In this document: positions 15,381-24,548 of the stretch, piece after piece | Layout: each line of letters opens with the position of its first letter | Numbering within the stretch: position 1 is the stretch's first letter | NCBI GenBank assembly: GCA_036395835.1 | Contig: DASWCW010000108.1 | Location: forward strand, 1 to 40,917 | DNA: 40,917 bases | From: AP-16 sp036395835 | Lineage (GTDB): Bacteria; Pseudomonadota; Alphaproteobacteria; Rhizobiales; Xanthobacteraceae | Reading direction: 5' to 3' | Position numbers and translations under genes: made by a program | The notes under the pieces: model-generated | Database searches by the model: none | Seen by the model: only the letters and a program-made list of their open reading frames with translations | What the model was told of the DNA's origin: nothing

Positions 15381-16805
15381 TCAGAACGCCAAAAGCTGCT
15401 CGACTGCCGCCGCGATGGCGAACAGGCGATGGTCCTGGCCGTTGCGGGAAACCAGCATCAGTCCCACCGGAAGGCCGGCGTGCCGCGGCAGCGGCAGCGA
15501 GATCGCGCACAGATCGAAGAAATTCGCGAGCGCGGTGTTGCGCAGCAGTATCATGTTGTTTTGGCCGAACGTCTCGGGCGTTGAGACTTCCGAGATCTTC
15601 GGCGCGACGATCGCGGTGGTCGGCATCACGAGCGCATCGAGCTCCTGGAGCCGCGCGTCGATTTCCCGGATGAGCCGCGCGCGCTCGCGCGACATCAGCA
15701 CGTAATCGGCCGCCGAGAGCCCGCGACCGCGTTCGATTCTCGCCCGCACATTGGGATCGTACTCGGGCCCATGGCTCGCGATGAGATCGCGATGGACGGC
15801 GAAGGCTTCCGCAGGCGCGAATCCGCCTTTGGCATTGATCGCCAGCATGGCGTCGAATTGTGGAAAGGCCTCCTCGGTCAACCGAACGTCGGCGGATTGC
15901 AGTCTCGCGGTCGCCGCCGCGAACTCGCGGGCGACGTCGCGATCGAGGTCTTTCATGGGCAGGCCCTGCGCAACGCCGAACCGCAAGCCCGCGAGCCGTG
16001 CCGGCTCGAGCGGACGCGGCTCTTGCGCCGCCATCACCGCGTCGGCAAGGGCGCAATCGGCGACATTGCGCGCCATGGGCCCGATGGAATCCAGCGTGAA
16101 GGACAGCGGAAACGCCCCCTGCGTCGGCAGGCGCCATTGGCTCGGCTTGAAGCCGACGATGCCGCACAATGCCGCCGGGATACGCGTCGAGCCGCCGGTG
16201 TCGGTGCCGATCGCGATCTCGCACATCGCGTCCGCAACCGCGACGGCCGCTCCGCAAGACGAGCCGCCGGGGATGCGGCTGCGGTCCGCCGGATTGCCGG
16301 GCGTGCCGTAATGGGGATTGAGACCGATCCCCGAGAAGGCGAACTCCGTCATGTTGGTCTTCGCGACGATCACGGCTCCGCCCGCCCGCAGCCGCCGCAC
16401 GACCGGCGCGTCCTGTGCGGCGGGCGCTGCATGCGCGAGGAACGTCGAGCCGGCCCGCGTCGGCTCGCCCTCAACGTCGAACAGATCCTTGATGCTGACG
16501 ATCGTGCCGCCGAGCGGGCCGAGGGAGATTTCGGAGTTTGCGCGTGCATCGGCCGCATCGGCCTCGACGCGCGCGGATTGCGCGTAAACCGTGAGGCAGG
16601 CGCGCGCGCCCTCGCCCTCGGGATCGCCGATGCGGGCGAGCGCCGCCTCGAGGCGGTCACGGGCTGCACGCTGCTTTGCCAGCGACACGATCGGCGCGCT
16701 CCCGCGCCTGCCGCGCGATGCGGGGCGGGGGCGGGGGCGGGTCGATGCGCGACGCGGCGAGCCGGCGGATCGGTTCATGCTGCGTGCCCCTTCGGCTCGG
16801 CTCAT
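15381..16805 (-). CDS. amidase (amidase-signature family)
   Basis: A 474-residue cytoplasmic amidase with the Ser-cisSer-Lys triad. The Lys is in GGTIVSIKDLFDVEG near residue 105, the cis-Ser in IPGGSSCGAAVAVADA near 180, and the nucleophile Ser in GTDTGGSTRIPAALCGIVGF near 205. Such enzymes hydrolyse amides to acid plus ammonia. The ATG at 16805 overlaps the ureG stop by four bases (ATGA), so the gene is translationally tied to the urease operon; the first 38 residues are basic and low-complexity, so a later start is possible. The context suggests a role in releasing ammonia, but the substrate is unknown; amidase, Asp/Glu-tRNA amidotransferase subunit A and allophanate hydrolase all share this fold. 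Confidence 0.9.
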   Translation of the reverse strand: MSRAEGARSMNRSAGSPRRASTRPRPRPASRGRRGSAPIVSLAKQRAARDRLEAALARIGDPEGEGARACLTVYAQSARVEADAADARANSEISLGPLGGTIVSIKDLFDVEGEPTRAGSTFLAHAAPAAQDAPVVRRLRAGGAVIVAKTNMTEFAFSGIGLNPHYGTPGNPADRSRIPGGSSCGAAVAVADAMCEIAIGTDTGGSTRIPAALCGIVGFKPSQWRLPTQGAFPLSFTLDSIGPMARNVADCALADAVMAAQEPRPLEPARLAGLRFGVAQGLPMKDLDRDVAREFAAATARLQSADVRLTEEAFPQFDAMLAINAKGGFAPAEAFAVHRDLIASHGPEYDPNVRARIERGRGLSAADYVLMSRERARLIREIDARLQELDALVMPTTAIVAPKISEVSTPETFGQNNMILLRNTALANFFDLCAISLPLPRHAGLPVGLMLVSRNGQDHRLFAIAAAVEQLLAF

Positions 16806-17422
16806 GCCGCGCCGAGCCCGCCTTTCTCTTCGATGAAGCGCGCGATGGCGTCAATGCCGCGCCCGACCTTGAGATCGGTGAACACGAACGGGCGGGGGCC
16901 GCGCATGCGCTTGGCATCGCGCTCCATGACTTCGAGCGAGGCGCCGACATGCGGCGCAAGATCGATCTTGTTGATGACCAGGAGATCCGAGCGGGTGATG
17001 CCGGGCCCGCCCTTGGAGGGAATCTTGTCGCCGGCGGCGACGTCGATGACGTACACGGTGAGATCGGCGAGCTCGGGCGAGAACGTGGCGGCGAGATTGT
17101 CGCCGCCGGATTCGATCAGCACCAGATCGAGCTGCGGAAACTTTTGGCGCATCTCGGCGATTGCCGCGAGATTGATCGAGGCGTCCTCGCGAATCGCGGT
17201 GTGCGGGCAGCCGCCGGTCTCCACCCCGGCGATGCGTTCGGGCGGCAGCGCGCCCGAGCGCACCAGGAACTCCGCGTCCCACTTGGTGTAGATGTCGTTG
17301 GTGATGGCGGCGATCTCGTAGCGCTCGCGCAAGCGTTTGCACAGCGCATCCATCAGCGCGGTTTTTCCCGAGCCGACCGGACCGCCGACGCCGACCCGCA
17401 AGGGTCCGTGAGGATTGGTCAT
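16802..17422 (-). CDS. ureG: urease accessory GTPase UreG
   Basis: A 206-residue SIMIBI-class GTPase that delivers nickel to apo-urease with UreE and UreF. Seen: P-loop GVGGPVGSGKTALMDALC at residues 9-26, the metal-site segment VETGGCPHTAIREDAS near residue 67 with the Cys-Pro-His nickel motif, IESGGDNLAATFSPELADLT near 102 and the guanine-specificity motif NKID in LLVINKIDLAP. Full family length. It sits 30 bases after ureF, and its stop overlaps the following amidase gene. One of the most conserved urease proteins, so the assignment is very secure. Confidence 0.97.
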   Translation of the reverse strand: MTNPHGPLRVGVGGPVGSGKTALMDALCKRLRERYEIAAITNDIYTKWDAEFLVRSGALPPERIAGVETGGCPHTAIREDASINLAAIAEMRQKFPQLDLVLIESGGDNLAATFSPELADLTVYVIDVAAGDKIPSKGGPGITRSDLLVINKIDLAPHVGASLEVMERDAKRMRGPRPFVFTDLKVGRGIDAIARFIEEKGGLGAA

Positions 17423-17452
17423 CAGGCGAGCTCCTGGAAAATGGTGCGGCGC

Positions 17453-18382
17453 TCAACTGCGGAACAGCCGGGTGTACTGCGTCTCATGATGCTGGCTGGC
17501 AAGGTCGGCGCGGAACGCCGCGGCGCCCATGTCCTCGAGCGCCGTGGCGAGCGCGCGGCGCGCGGTCGCTGCGATCAAAGGCTCGAGCGTGGCGATCACG
17601 CGTTGACCGTCGGTCTGGCCGAGCGGGATCAGGCGCACGCCGGCCGACACGAGATTGGCTGCGACCGCGTGCAGATAAGCACCGAGCGCCGGCTCGATCG
17701 CAATGCCGTGGCCCGCGGCAGCGGTCGCGACCGCGACAGGATAGGCATAGGGACCCGGCCATGCCTGCACCAGCCGGTCGAGCGCGGTGCAGGGCCAGGC
17801 GGCGCGCGTCACCTCGAGGAACGCGCCGCCTTGCCCAACCGTCTCGAGCTGGCGCTCCTTCGACGGCGCGAATGCGGCGCCGAGTTCGGCAATCGAACGC
17901 AGCGCGTCCTCATCGCGGGCTGCGGCGGCACGATGCGCATGCGCGAACAGGACGGCGTCGCAGAAGCCGCTCCCCTCCCCGATGATCACCGCGAGCCAGG
18001 CCGCGAGTGCATCGGCATTTTTGACATCGCCGGCTTCCACCGCCCATTCGAGCCCGCTCGAATAGGAGAAGGCGCCGACCGGATACGCCGGCGAGAGCCA
18101 AGCCATCAGCCGATAAAGTGCCGATGGCGTCGCGAACGTGGCCGCAGACTCGGAGCTCGCCGTAGCATTCTCCCACTCCCCCTGCTCAGGCGGCGCGGCG
18201 GCATTCACCCTCTCCCCATTGGGGAGAGGGGTGGGGTGAGGGGGAGCGGGACTCGCCGGAGAACTCGGTCCCCCCTCACCCGGCCCTTCGGGCCGACATC
18301 TCCCCGCAGCGGAGAGATGATCGGAATCTGCGGCACGCGGAGCGAACCCAAGTACGCGGCTATGTTTGATTTCACGCGCCAT
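17453..18382 (-). CDS. ureF: urease accessory protein UreF with repeat-derived N-terminal extension
   Basis: UreF is the helical chaperone that, with UreD and UreG, gates nickel insertion into urease. The family core begins SALYRLMAWLSPAYPVGAFS, continues SGLEWAVEAGDVKNADALAA and ends YTRLFRS: about 224 residues, the normal UreF length. The open frame extends about 85 residues further upstream from ATG 18382, and residues about 22-59 of that part are the translation of a palindromic intergenic repeat (HPTPLPNGERV is the tell-tale peptide). The true start is unsure: ATG 18382 lies inside ureE; GTG 18208, just after GGGGAGAGG, would give 251 residues. The extension looks dispensable. Confidence 0.9.
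   Translation of the reverse strand: MAREIKHSRVLGFAPRAADSDHLSAAGRCRPEGPGEGGPSSPASPAPPHPTPLPNGERVNAAAPPEQGEWENATASSESAATFATPSALYRLMAWLSPAYPVGAFSYSSGLEWAVEAGDVKNADALAAWLAVIIGEGSGFCDAVLFAHAHRAAAARDEDALRSIAELGAAFAPSKERQLETVGQGGAFLEVTRAAWPCTALDRLVQAWPGPYAYPVAVATAAAGHGIAIEPALGAYLHAVAANLVSAGVRLIPLGQTDGQRVIATLEPLIAATARRALATALEDMGAAAFRADLASQHHETQYTRLFRS
18207..18319. repeat. palindromic repeat inside ureF 5' region
   Basis: An element of about 113 bases containing three hairpins in a row: CCCTCTCCCC/GGGGAGAGGG (18208-18230), CGGCCC-TTC-GGGCCG (18281-18295) and CATCTCCCCGC/GCGGAGAGATG (18297-18319, imperfect). Its sequence style (CTCTCCCCATTGGGGAGAGG, then CCCTTCGGGCCGACATCTCC) is that of widespread alphaproteobacterial intergenic repeats. 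Here it lies in an open reading frame leading into UreF. Confidence 0.8.
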
Positions 18383-18854
18383 GTTCATGGTCCGCATAAT
18401 CGTGATCATACTCGCCCTGCGCGTGCGCATGCGCGCCGGCTTCCGGCTCGAATGGTGCTTCGATCGGCGTCAGCTTTGCGCCCAACCCGGCGAGCATGCT
18501 TTCCAGCACGCGATCGCGGCGGATGCGCAGCTTGGTGCCGACAATCTGCACCTGGGTGTGGCGGTTGCCGAGGTGCCAAGCGAGCCGGACGAGATCGAGC
18601 GGCGACGGGGCCTCGATCTCCACCAACGGCTCGGGCCTGCCGGCGACGGCCACGATCGCGCCGTCGTCGAGCACGAGCCCGTCGCCCTCTTTCAGCGCCA
18701 CTGCCTGATCGAGGTCGAGCAGAAATTGCGTGCCCGTCTCGCCAGTGAGCACGATGCGGCGGCGATGCCGCTCGTCGGCATCGAGCACGACGCGGTCGAC
18801 GGCCCCGCTTGCGTCGAAGCTCCCTGCCGCCCGAATTTTTGTCGCTCGCCGCAT
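18372..18854 (-). CDS. ureE: urease accessory protein UreE (nickel metallochaperone)
   Basis: A 160-residue nickel carrier that hands the metal to the UreG/UreF/UreD complex. The N-terminal half (VLDADERHRRRIVLTGETGT, then FLLDLDQAVALKEGDGLVL) is the peptide-binding domain. The C-terminal half contains WHLGNRHTQVQIVGTKLRIR with the conserved GNRH nickel-site motif, then DRVLESMLAGLGAKLTPIEA. It ends in a His-rich tail (AHAHAQGEYDHDYADHEHGA) typical of nickel-storing UreE. Start ATG 18854 is 24 bases after the ureC stop. Its 3' end overlaps the upstream candidate starts of ureF. Confidence 0.95.
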   Translation of the reverse strand: MRRATKIRAAGSFDASGAVDRVVLDADERHRRRIVLTGETGTQFLLDLDQAVALKEGDGLVLDDGAIVAVAGRPEPLVEIEAPSPLDLVRLAWHLGNRHTQVQIVGTKLRIRRDRVLESMLAGLGAKLTPIEAPFEPEAGAHAHAQGEYDHDYADHEHGA

Positions 18855-18878
18855 CTACCCGTTCCGGCGCGTTTCCAG

Positions 18879-20588
<1,710 letters not shown>

Positions 20589-20598
20589 GGAGCGCCTC

Positions 20599-20991
20599 TC
20601 AGGAAAGCAGCGAGAATGCCGAATGGCTGCCAGCCACCCGATCGAAGGTGAATGTGGGTGCCGCACCGGCGTCGCGATTGAGCGCGGCAATCAAATAATC
20701 CACGAAGTCCGCGTTCCCCAATTCATACCAGCGAATTGCCGTCATGACCGCGCCGCGCCCCTCAAGCTCGAGCTCCGAGCGAGTCAACAGGCTTTGTAAC
20801 GTCGCAATCAGACCACCCTTCTCAAGCCGATATCGACGTTGCAGTGTCCAGACAAGTTCCGCCAGGACGATAGTCGAGACGCGCACCGATGCCGGTCCCG
20901 CACCGGCGAGCAGCTTGGTTACGGCCTTCGCCTGTTCCGGCTGATCGCGAACGAACAACCTGAGCAGTACGTTGGTATCGAGCGCAATCAC
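20599..20991 (-). CDS. vapC: VapC-type PIN-domain toxin inside the urease operon
   Basis: A 130-residue PIN-domain ribonuclease, the toxin class that cleaves tRNA or rRNA. The acidic catalytic residues are visible: Asp in VIALDTNVLLRLFVRDQPEQ at the start, Glu in TIVLAELVWTLQRRY near residue 45, Asp in GNADFVDYLIAALNRDAG near 98 and Asp in TFTFDRVAGSHSAF near the end. GTG 20991 is chosen because it overlaps the antitoxin stop (GTGA) and begins exactly at the domain; ATG 21024 or 21042 would add 11-17 residues. Its stop is 10 bases before the ureC start, so it is in the urease transcript. Toxicity is inferred from family. Confidence 0.88.
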   Translation of the reverse strand: MIALDTNVLLRLFVRDQPEQAKAVTKLLAGAGPASVRVSTIVLAELVWTLQRRYRLEKGGLIATLQSLLTRSELELEGRGAVMTAIRWYELGNADFVDYLIAALNRDAGAAPTFTFDRVAGSHSAFSLLS

Positions 20992-21329
20992 CCGGGCCGC
21001 CTCTTGTCGCGGCGTTGCTTCCATTGCTGGAACTCGCGCCACTCATTCCATTCTCGGCTTATTCTTTCGTGCTTTTCCGCCAGATAGTCCCCAACGGCCT
21101 CGTTCATCTCCTGGATACTCGCCGCATGTCCGCCCGGCAATCGATAGGCGTCCAGCGTGCCGGCAAGCTCGACGATGCTTTTATTTCTGGCAACCATGCG
21201 GACGGTGCGGTTCGCTTCGTCGACATAGAAGTCGACAATGTCGCCGGTCTTCAGCTCGAAATGTTCGCGCACTGGACCCGGCACCGTGAGCTGGCCTTTC
21301 GAAGATAGTTTTGCCTGGTAATGCGGCAT
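20988..21329 (-). CDS. vapB: AbrB/MazE-family antitoxin
   Basis: A 113-residue antitoxin. Residues 1-45 form a SpoVT-AbrB swapped-hairpin DNA-binding domain: MPHYQAKLSSKGQLTVPGPV, then REHFELKTGDIVDFYVDEAN. The C-terminal half (EMNEAVGDYLAEKHERISRE, WREFQQWKQRRDKRRPG) is the charged tail that would wrap the toxin. It has AAGGAAA eight bases before ATG 21329 and overlaps vapC by four bases. A minus-strand AT-rich stretch at about 21360-21385, reading CTTAC...TATAGTAAG, may hold its own promoter and operator. Confidence 0.87.
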   Translation of the reverse strand: MPHYQAKLSSKGQLTVPGPVREHFELKTGDIVDFYVDEANRTVRMVARNKSIVELAGTLDAYRLPGGHAASIQEMNEAVGDYLAEKHERISREWNEWREFQQWKQRRDKRRPG

Positions 21330-21385
21330 CTTTCGGTTTCCTTGAAATTCACCATTTTCCTTACTATACACGAATTGTAAGACAA

Positions 21386-21691
21386 TCACAACGGTCCCAT
21401 CACCTCCTGGCGGAATCCGTAGATTTTCCGGTCCCCCGCCAAGGCGACCAGCGTGACCTCCCGGGTCTGTCCCGGCTCGAAGCGCACCGCGGTGCCGGCC
21501 GCAATGTCGAGCCGCATGCCGCGGGCCTTCGCCCGATCGAATTGCAGCGCCGGATTGGTCTCGAAGAAATGATAGTGCGAGCCGACCTGGATCGGCCGGT
21601 CGCCGCGGTTGGTGACCGAGAGCTTCACGCTCGGCCGGCCGGCATTGAGTGTGATCTCGCCGTCCTGGGTGATGATTTCGCCGGGGATCAT
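21386..21691 (-). CDS. ureB: urease subunit beta
   Basis: A 101-residue structural subunit of urease, normal length for bacterial UreB. It shows the family opening MIPGEIITQDGEITLNAGRP, the central segment IQVGSHYHFFETNPALQFDR, GMRLDIAAGTAVRFEPGQTR and the ending IYGFRQEVMGPL. It packs with UreA and UreC in the trimer of heterotrimers. Start ATG 21691 follows GGAGG. Unlike the usual tight ureABC arrangement, it is 137 bases from ureA, with a palindromic repeat between them, and 797 bases from ureC because of the vapBC insertion. Confidence 0.96.
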   Translation of the reverse strand: MIPGEIITQDGEITLNAGRPSVKLSVTNRGDRPIQVGSHYHFFETNPALQFDRAKARGMRLDIAAGTAVRFEPGQTREVTLVALAGDRKIYGFRQEVMGPL

Positions 21692-21720
21692 GGGAGGTGC
21701 CTCCGTTTCTCGACGTCGTC

Positions 21721-21808
21721 GTTCCGGGATGCCGCGCAGCGGCGAACCCGGAACCTATGATCACGGTCGATGCGCATGGATTCCGGCACTCGCTTCGCTC
21801 GGCCGGAA
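21721..21808. repeat. palindromic repeat between ureA and ureB
   Basis: Two stem-loops in tandem: GTTCCGGG (21721-21728) with CCCGGAAC (21747-21754), and TTCCGG (21781-21786) with CCGGAA (21803-21808). The loop sequences GCCGCGCAGCGGC and TCGCTTCGCTCGG are the usual cores of a rhizobial intergenic repeat. It lies within the urease operon and so is probably present in the polycistronic message. Confidence 0.75.
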
Positions 21809-21828
21809 CGACCAGCCAATTAATGTAC

Positions 21829-22131
21829 TCACCGGATCGGGTGGTGCACGGTCACCAGCTTGGTGCCGTCCGGGAACGTGGCCTCGACCTGGATGTCGTG
21901 GATCATTTCGGCGATGCCGTCCATCACCTGTGCGCGGGTGAGCACGCCCGCGCCGGCCTCCATCAGCTCGGCGACGCTGCGCCCGTCGCGCGCGCCCTCC
22001 AGGATGAAATCCGTGATCAGCGCCACCGCTTCGGGATGATTGAGCTTGACGCCGCGCTCGAGCCGGCGTCGCGCAACCATGGCGGCCATGGCGATCAGCA
22101 GCTTGTCCTTTTCGCGCGGCGTGAGGTTCAT
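21829..22131 (-). CDS. ureA: urease subunit gamma
   Basis: A 100-residue structural subunit of urease. It begins MNLTPREKDKLLIAMAAMVA, has LNHPEAVALITDFILEGARD near residue 30 and VTRAQVMDG-like segment LTRAQVMDGIAEMIHDIQVE near 65, and ends FPDGTKLVTVHHPIR, all classic UreA features. The start lies 12 bases after the ureD stop. It is the first structural urease gene and follows the standard order ureD-ureA-ureB-ureC. Confidence 0.97.
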   Translation of the reverse strand: MNLTPREKDKLLIAMAAMVARRRLERGVKLNHPEAVALITDFILEGARDGRSVAELMEAGAGVLTRAQVMDGIAEMIHDIQVEATFPDGTKLVTVHHPIR

Positions 22132-22143
22132 GGCCCGGTGCCG

Positions 22144-23031
22144 TCAGTTGAGCCACAGCCGCGGCAAGCGGCCGGCGCGCAGCAGCATGAGCAGCGCGGA
22201 AAGATCCTGCCGCAACTTCGCGCCGGTTTCGGCGACGAGCCGTGCCAGCGCAAAACCGTTCCAGGCCGAGATCCCGACCTCGCCGGAGAATGTCTGCTCG
22301 CGCACCGAGCGCGCCAGGACGTCGTCCCCGGGGATCACCAGCACGCTCGCGATCGCGATCGCACCGTTGGCGCAAGCCGGTGCGTCGAGCTTTTCGGCAA
22401 TGGCGCCGTCCAATCGCAGCGCGTCCGCGAACAGCAGCCTTCCCTCGCGCCGCACGCGCCAGCGATCGAGCAGGAGACCGCGCTCGACCGTCTCGCCCAT
22501 CCCGGAGCGTCCGAAGATCACCGCCTCGGCAAGGATCAGCCCTGCGTCGGCGGCGAGATCGACGTCGATCGAGCGGGTAACGCGAGCGCGGTCGAACAGG
22601 ATCGTCTCTTGGGGCAGCCATGCGAGCGCTGCGCCGCTGGCGACGTCGAGCTTGATCCGCAGGCTCGCGTCCGGTCCGAGCGAGCGATAGATTTTTTCCG
22701 CGGCCGCGCCGGTCACGGCTGATCGCGTTCCGGGACCGGCCGACAACGCGATCTCGATTTGATCGCCGCCGGCGATGCCGCCCGCGGTGTTGACGAGCAC
22801 CGCCTCGAGCTCGTCGCAAATCGCGCCCGGAAACCGCACGCGCAACGAGCCTTCCTCGCGCACGCGCCTGGGCCGGCTCGCGCCTTCGCTCGCTTCGACC
22901 GATACGGCGATGCGGCTTGCTGCGCGATTGGCCGCAAAGATCGGATCCTCTACGGCTGATCCGCCGGCCTGTTCCCTCCCCCCCTGAGGGTTAGGGAGGG
23001 GGGTACTCCCAACTGATTTTGTGAAATTCAT
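22144..23031 (-). CDS. ureD: urease accessory protein UreD
   Basis: A 295-residue scaffold that binds apo-urease and recruits UreF/UreG for nickel insertion. The beta-helical family core is seen in GSLRVRFPGAICDELEAVLV, NTAGGIAGGDQIEIALSAGP, TGAAAEKIYRSLGPDASLRI, WLPQETILFDRARVTRSIDV and the ending LLMLLRAGRLPRLWLN. ATG 23031 has GGGAGGGAGGTG directly before it. Residues about 5-19 (KSVGSTPLPNPQGGREQAGG) are translated from a palindromic repeat, so the N-terminus may be shorter in practice. It is the first urease gene after urtE. Confidence 0.93.
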   Translation of the reverse strand: MNFTKSVGSTPLPNPQGGREQAGGSAVEDPIFAANRAASRIAVSVEASEGASRPRRVREEGSLRVRFPGAICDELEAVLVNTAGGIAGGDQIEIALSAGPGTRSAVTGAAAEKIYRSLGPDASLRIKLDVASGAALAWLPQETILFDRARVTRSIDVDLAADAGLILAEAVIFGRSGMGETVERGLLLDRWRVRREGRLLFADALRLDGAIAEKLDAPACANGAIAIASVLVIPGDDVLARSVREQTFSGEVGISAWNGFALARLVAETGAKLRQDLSALLMLLRAGRLPRLWLN

Positions 23032-23091
23032 CACCTCCCTCCCGGCGCGCTGCGCGCCGACCTCCCCCACAAGGGGGAGGTGTCAAGAAAG
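22977..23091. repeat. palindromic repeat between urtE and ureD
   Basis: About 115 bases with three stems: CCCTCCC/GGGAGGG near 22977-23000, CGGCGCGC-T-GCGCGCCG (23043-23059) and ACCTCCCCC-ACAA-GGGGGAGGT (23060-23081). It fills the gap between urtE and ureD and overlaps the first codons of ureD. In the leftward transcript the 9-bp GC stem follows the urtE stop; without a U-run it is more likely a stabilising or attenuating structure than a terminator. Confidence 0.75.
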
Positions 23092-23092
23092 C

Positions 23093-23794
23093 TCATAGCG
23101 CGAGCGCGCGCTTGAGCGCATCCTCGTCCAACTCGCCGCGCTCGCAGCGGTAGACGATGGCGCCGCGCTCCATCACCGCAAAATGATCGCCGAGCTCGCG
23201 GGCGAAGTCGAGATATTGCTCGACCAGCACGATCGCGATCTGGCCGAGGTTGCGCAGGTAGGTAATGGCGCGGCCGATGTCCTTGATGATCGAGGGCTGG
23301 ATGCCTTCGGTCGGCTCGTCGAGCAGGAGCAGCCGCGGCTGCATCACCATGGCGCGACCGATCGCAAGCTGCTGCTGTTGGCCGCCGGAAAGATCGCCCC
23401 CGCGCCGCCGCAGCATGTCGGCCAGGACCGGGAACAGCGCGAACACGTCGTCGGGGATTCGCCGCTCGTCGCGCTTGAGCGGCGCAAAGCCGGTCTCGAG
23501 ATTTTCCTCGACGGTGAGCAGCGGAAAGATCTCGCGGCCCTGCGGCACATAGGCGATGCCGCGCCGCGCCCGCTCGTAGGGCTTGAGCCGGGTGATATCC
23601 GCCCCTTCCCAGCGGATGCTGCCGCGGCTCACCGGATGCTGACCGACGAGCGCGCGCAGCAGGCTGGTCTTGCCCACGCCGTTGCGACCGAGCACGCAGG
23701 TGACCTTGCCGGGCTCCGCCTGCAGCGACACGGAACGCAAGGCCTGGGCGGCCCCGTAGTGAAGATCGATGGTCTCGACGTCGAGCATGCCCAT
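23093..23794 (-). CDS. urtE: urea ABC transporter ATP-binding subunit UrtE
   Basis: A 233-residue ATPase of the urea importer. It shows Walker A GRNGVGKTSLLRAL near residue 38, IAYVPQGREIFPLLTVEENL near 85, the signature LSGGQQQQLAIGRAMV near 133 and Walker B LLLLDEPTEGIQPSII, the last being a typical UrtE/LivF reading. ATG 23794 shares one base with the urtD stop (TGATG); an ATG two codons later is also possible. It is the last urt gene, followed after a repeat by ureD, so urea uptake and hydrolysis are adjacent. Confidence 0.95.
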   Translation of the reverse strand: MGMLDVETIDLHYGAAQALRSVSLQAEPGKVTCVLGRNGVGKTSLLRALVGQHPVSRGSIRWEGADITRLKPYERARRGIAYVPQGREIFPLLTVEENLETGFAPLKRDERRIPDDVFALFPVLADMLRRRGGDLSGGQQQQLAIGRAMVMQPRLLLLDEPTEGIQPSIIKDIGRAITYLRNLGQIAIVLVEQYLDFARELGDHFAVMERGAIVYRCERGELDEDALKRALAL

Positions 23795-24546
23795 CACCGC
23801 CCGAGATAGACTTCGATGACGCGTTCGTTCGCCGAGACCTGGTCGATCGAGCCTTCGGCGATCACCGATCCTTCGTGCAGGACCGTGACCTTGACGTCGA
23901 GCTCGCGCACGAATGCCATGTCGTGCTCGACCACGACCAGCGTGCGGTCGCGATTGATCTCTTTCAACAGCTCGACCGTCTGCCGGGTCTCGGCGTCGGT
24001 CATGCCGGCGACCGGTTCGTCGACGAGCAGAAGCTTGGGATCCTGCGCCAGCAGCATGCCGATCTCGAGCCATTGCTTCTGACCATGGGAAAGCCCGCCC
24101 GCCATGCTGTCGCGCACCGCGCCGAGCCGCGTGGTCTCCAACAGCCGATCGATGCGCTGCCGCTCGTCCTGGCTTTCGCGCCAGGCGAGCGCCTTGCGGG
24201 CGCGGCGATCGGATTTGAGCGCGAGCCGCAAATTATCCTCGACGCTGTGACTGTCGAACACGGTGGGCTTTTGGAACTTGCGTCCGACCCCGAGCTGGGC
24301 GATCTCGGTCTCGTCGAGACTGGTGAGGTCGAAAGTTCCGTCGAAATACACTTCGCCGCCGTCGGGCCGGGTCTTGCCGGTGACGACATCCATCATGGTG
24401 GTCTTGCCGGCGCCGTTCGGGCCGATGATGGCGCGCATTTCGCCCGGCTCGATCGCCAGCGATAAATTGTCGAGCGCGCGAAAGCCGTCGAACGAGACGG
24501 TGACGCCGTCGAGATACAGCAAGGCCGAGGTGGTCCGGGGCTCCAT
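23794..24546 (-). CDS. urtD: urea ABC transporter ATP-binding subunit UrtD
   Basis: A 250-residue LivG-like ATPase of the urea importer. Visible: Walker A GPNGAGKTTMMDVVTGKTRP near residue 42, the Q-loop GVGRKFQKPTVFDSHSVEDN near 90, the UrtD-specific signature GLSHGQKQWLEIGMLLAQDP near 155 and Walker B LLLVDEPVAGMTDAETR, with the H-loop VVVEHDMAFVREL. The phrases GRKFQKPTVF and SHGQKQWLEIGM distinguish UrtD from amino-acid LivG proteins. The gene starts just after the urtC stop. Confidence 0.95.
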   Translation of the reverse strand: MEPRTTSALLYLDGVTVSFDGFRALDNLSLAIEPGEMRAIIGPNGAGKTTMMDVVTGKTRPDGGEVYFDGTFDLTSLDETEIAQLGVGRKFQKPTVFDSHSVEDNLRLALKSDRRARKALAWRESQDERQRIDRLLETTRLGAVRDSMAGGLSHGQKQWLEIGMLLAQDPKLLLVDEPVAGMTDAETRQTVELLKEINRDRTLVVVEHDMAFVRELDVKVTVLHEGSVIAEGSIDQVSANERVIEVYLGR

Positions 24547-24548
24547 GC

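Noticed and set aside
16676..18748. A 690-codon plus-strand frame across amidase, ureG, ureF and ureE
   Set aside because: Composition is unlike real proteins, and all four minus-strand genes are well supported.
20589..20690. Upstream extension of ureC by 34 residues
   Set aside because: The extension overlaps vapC, and the canonical UreC start at 20588 has its own ribosome-binding site and normal length.
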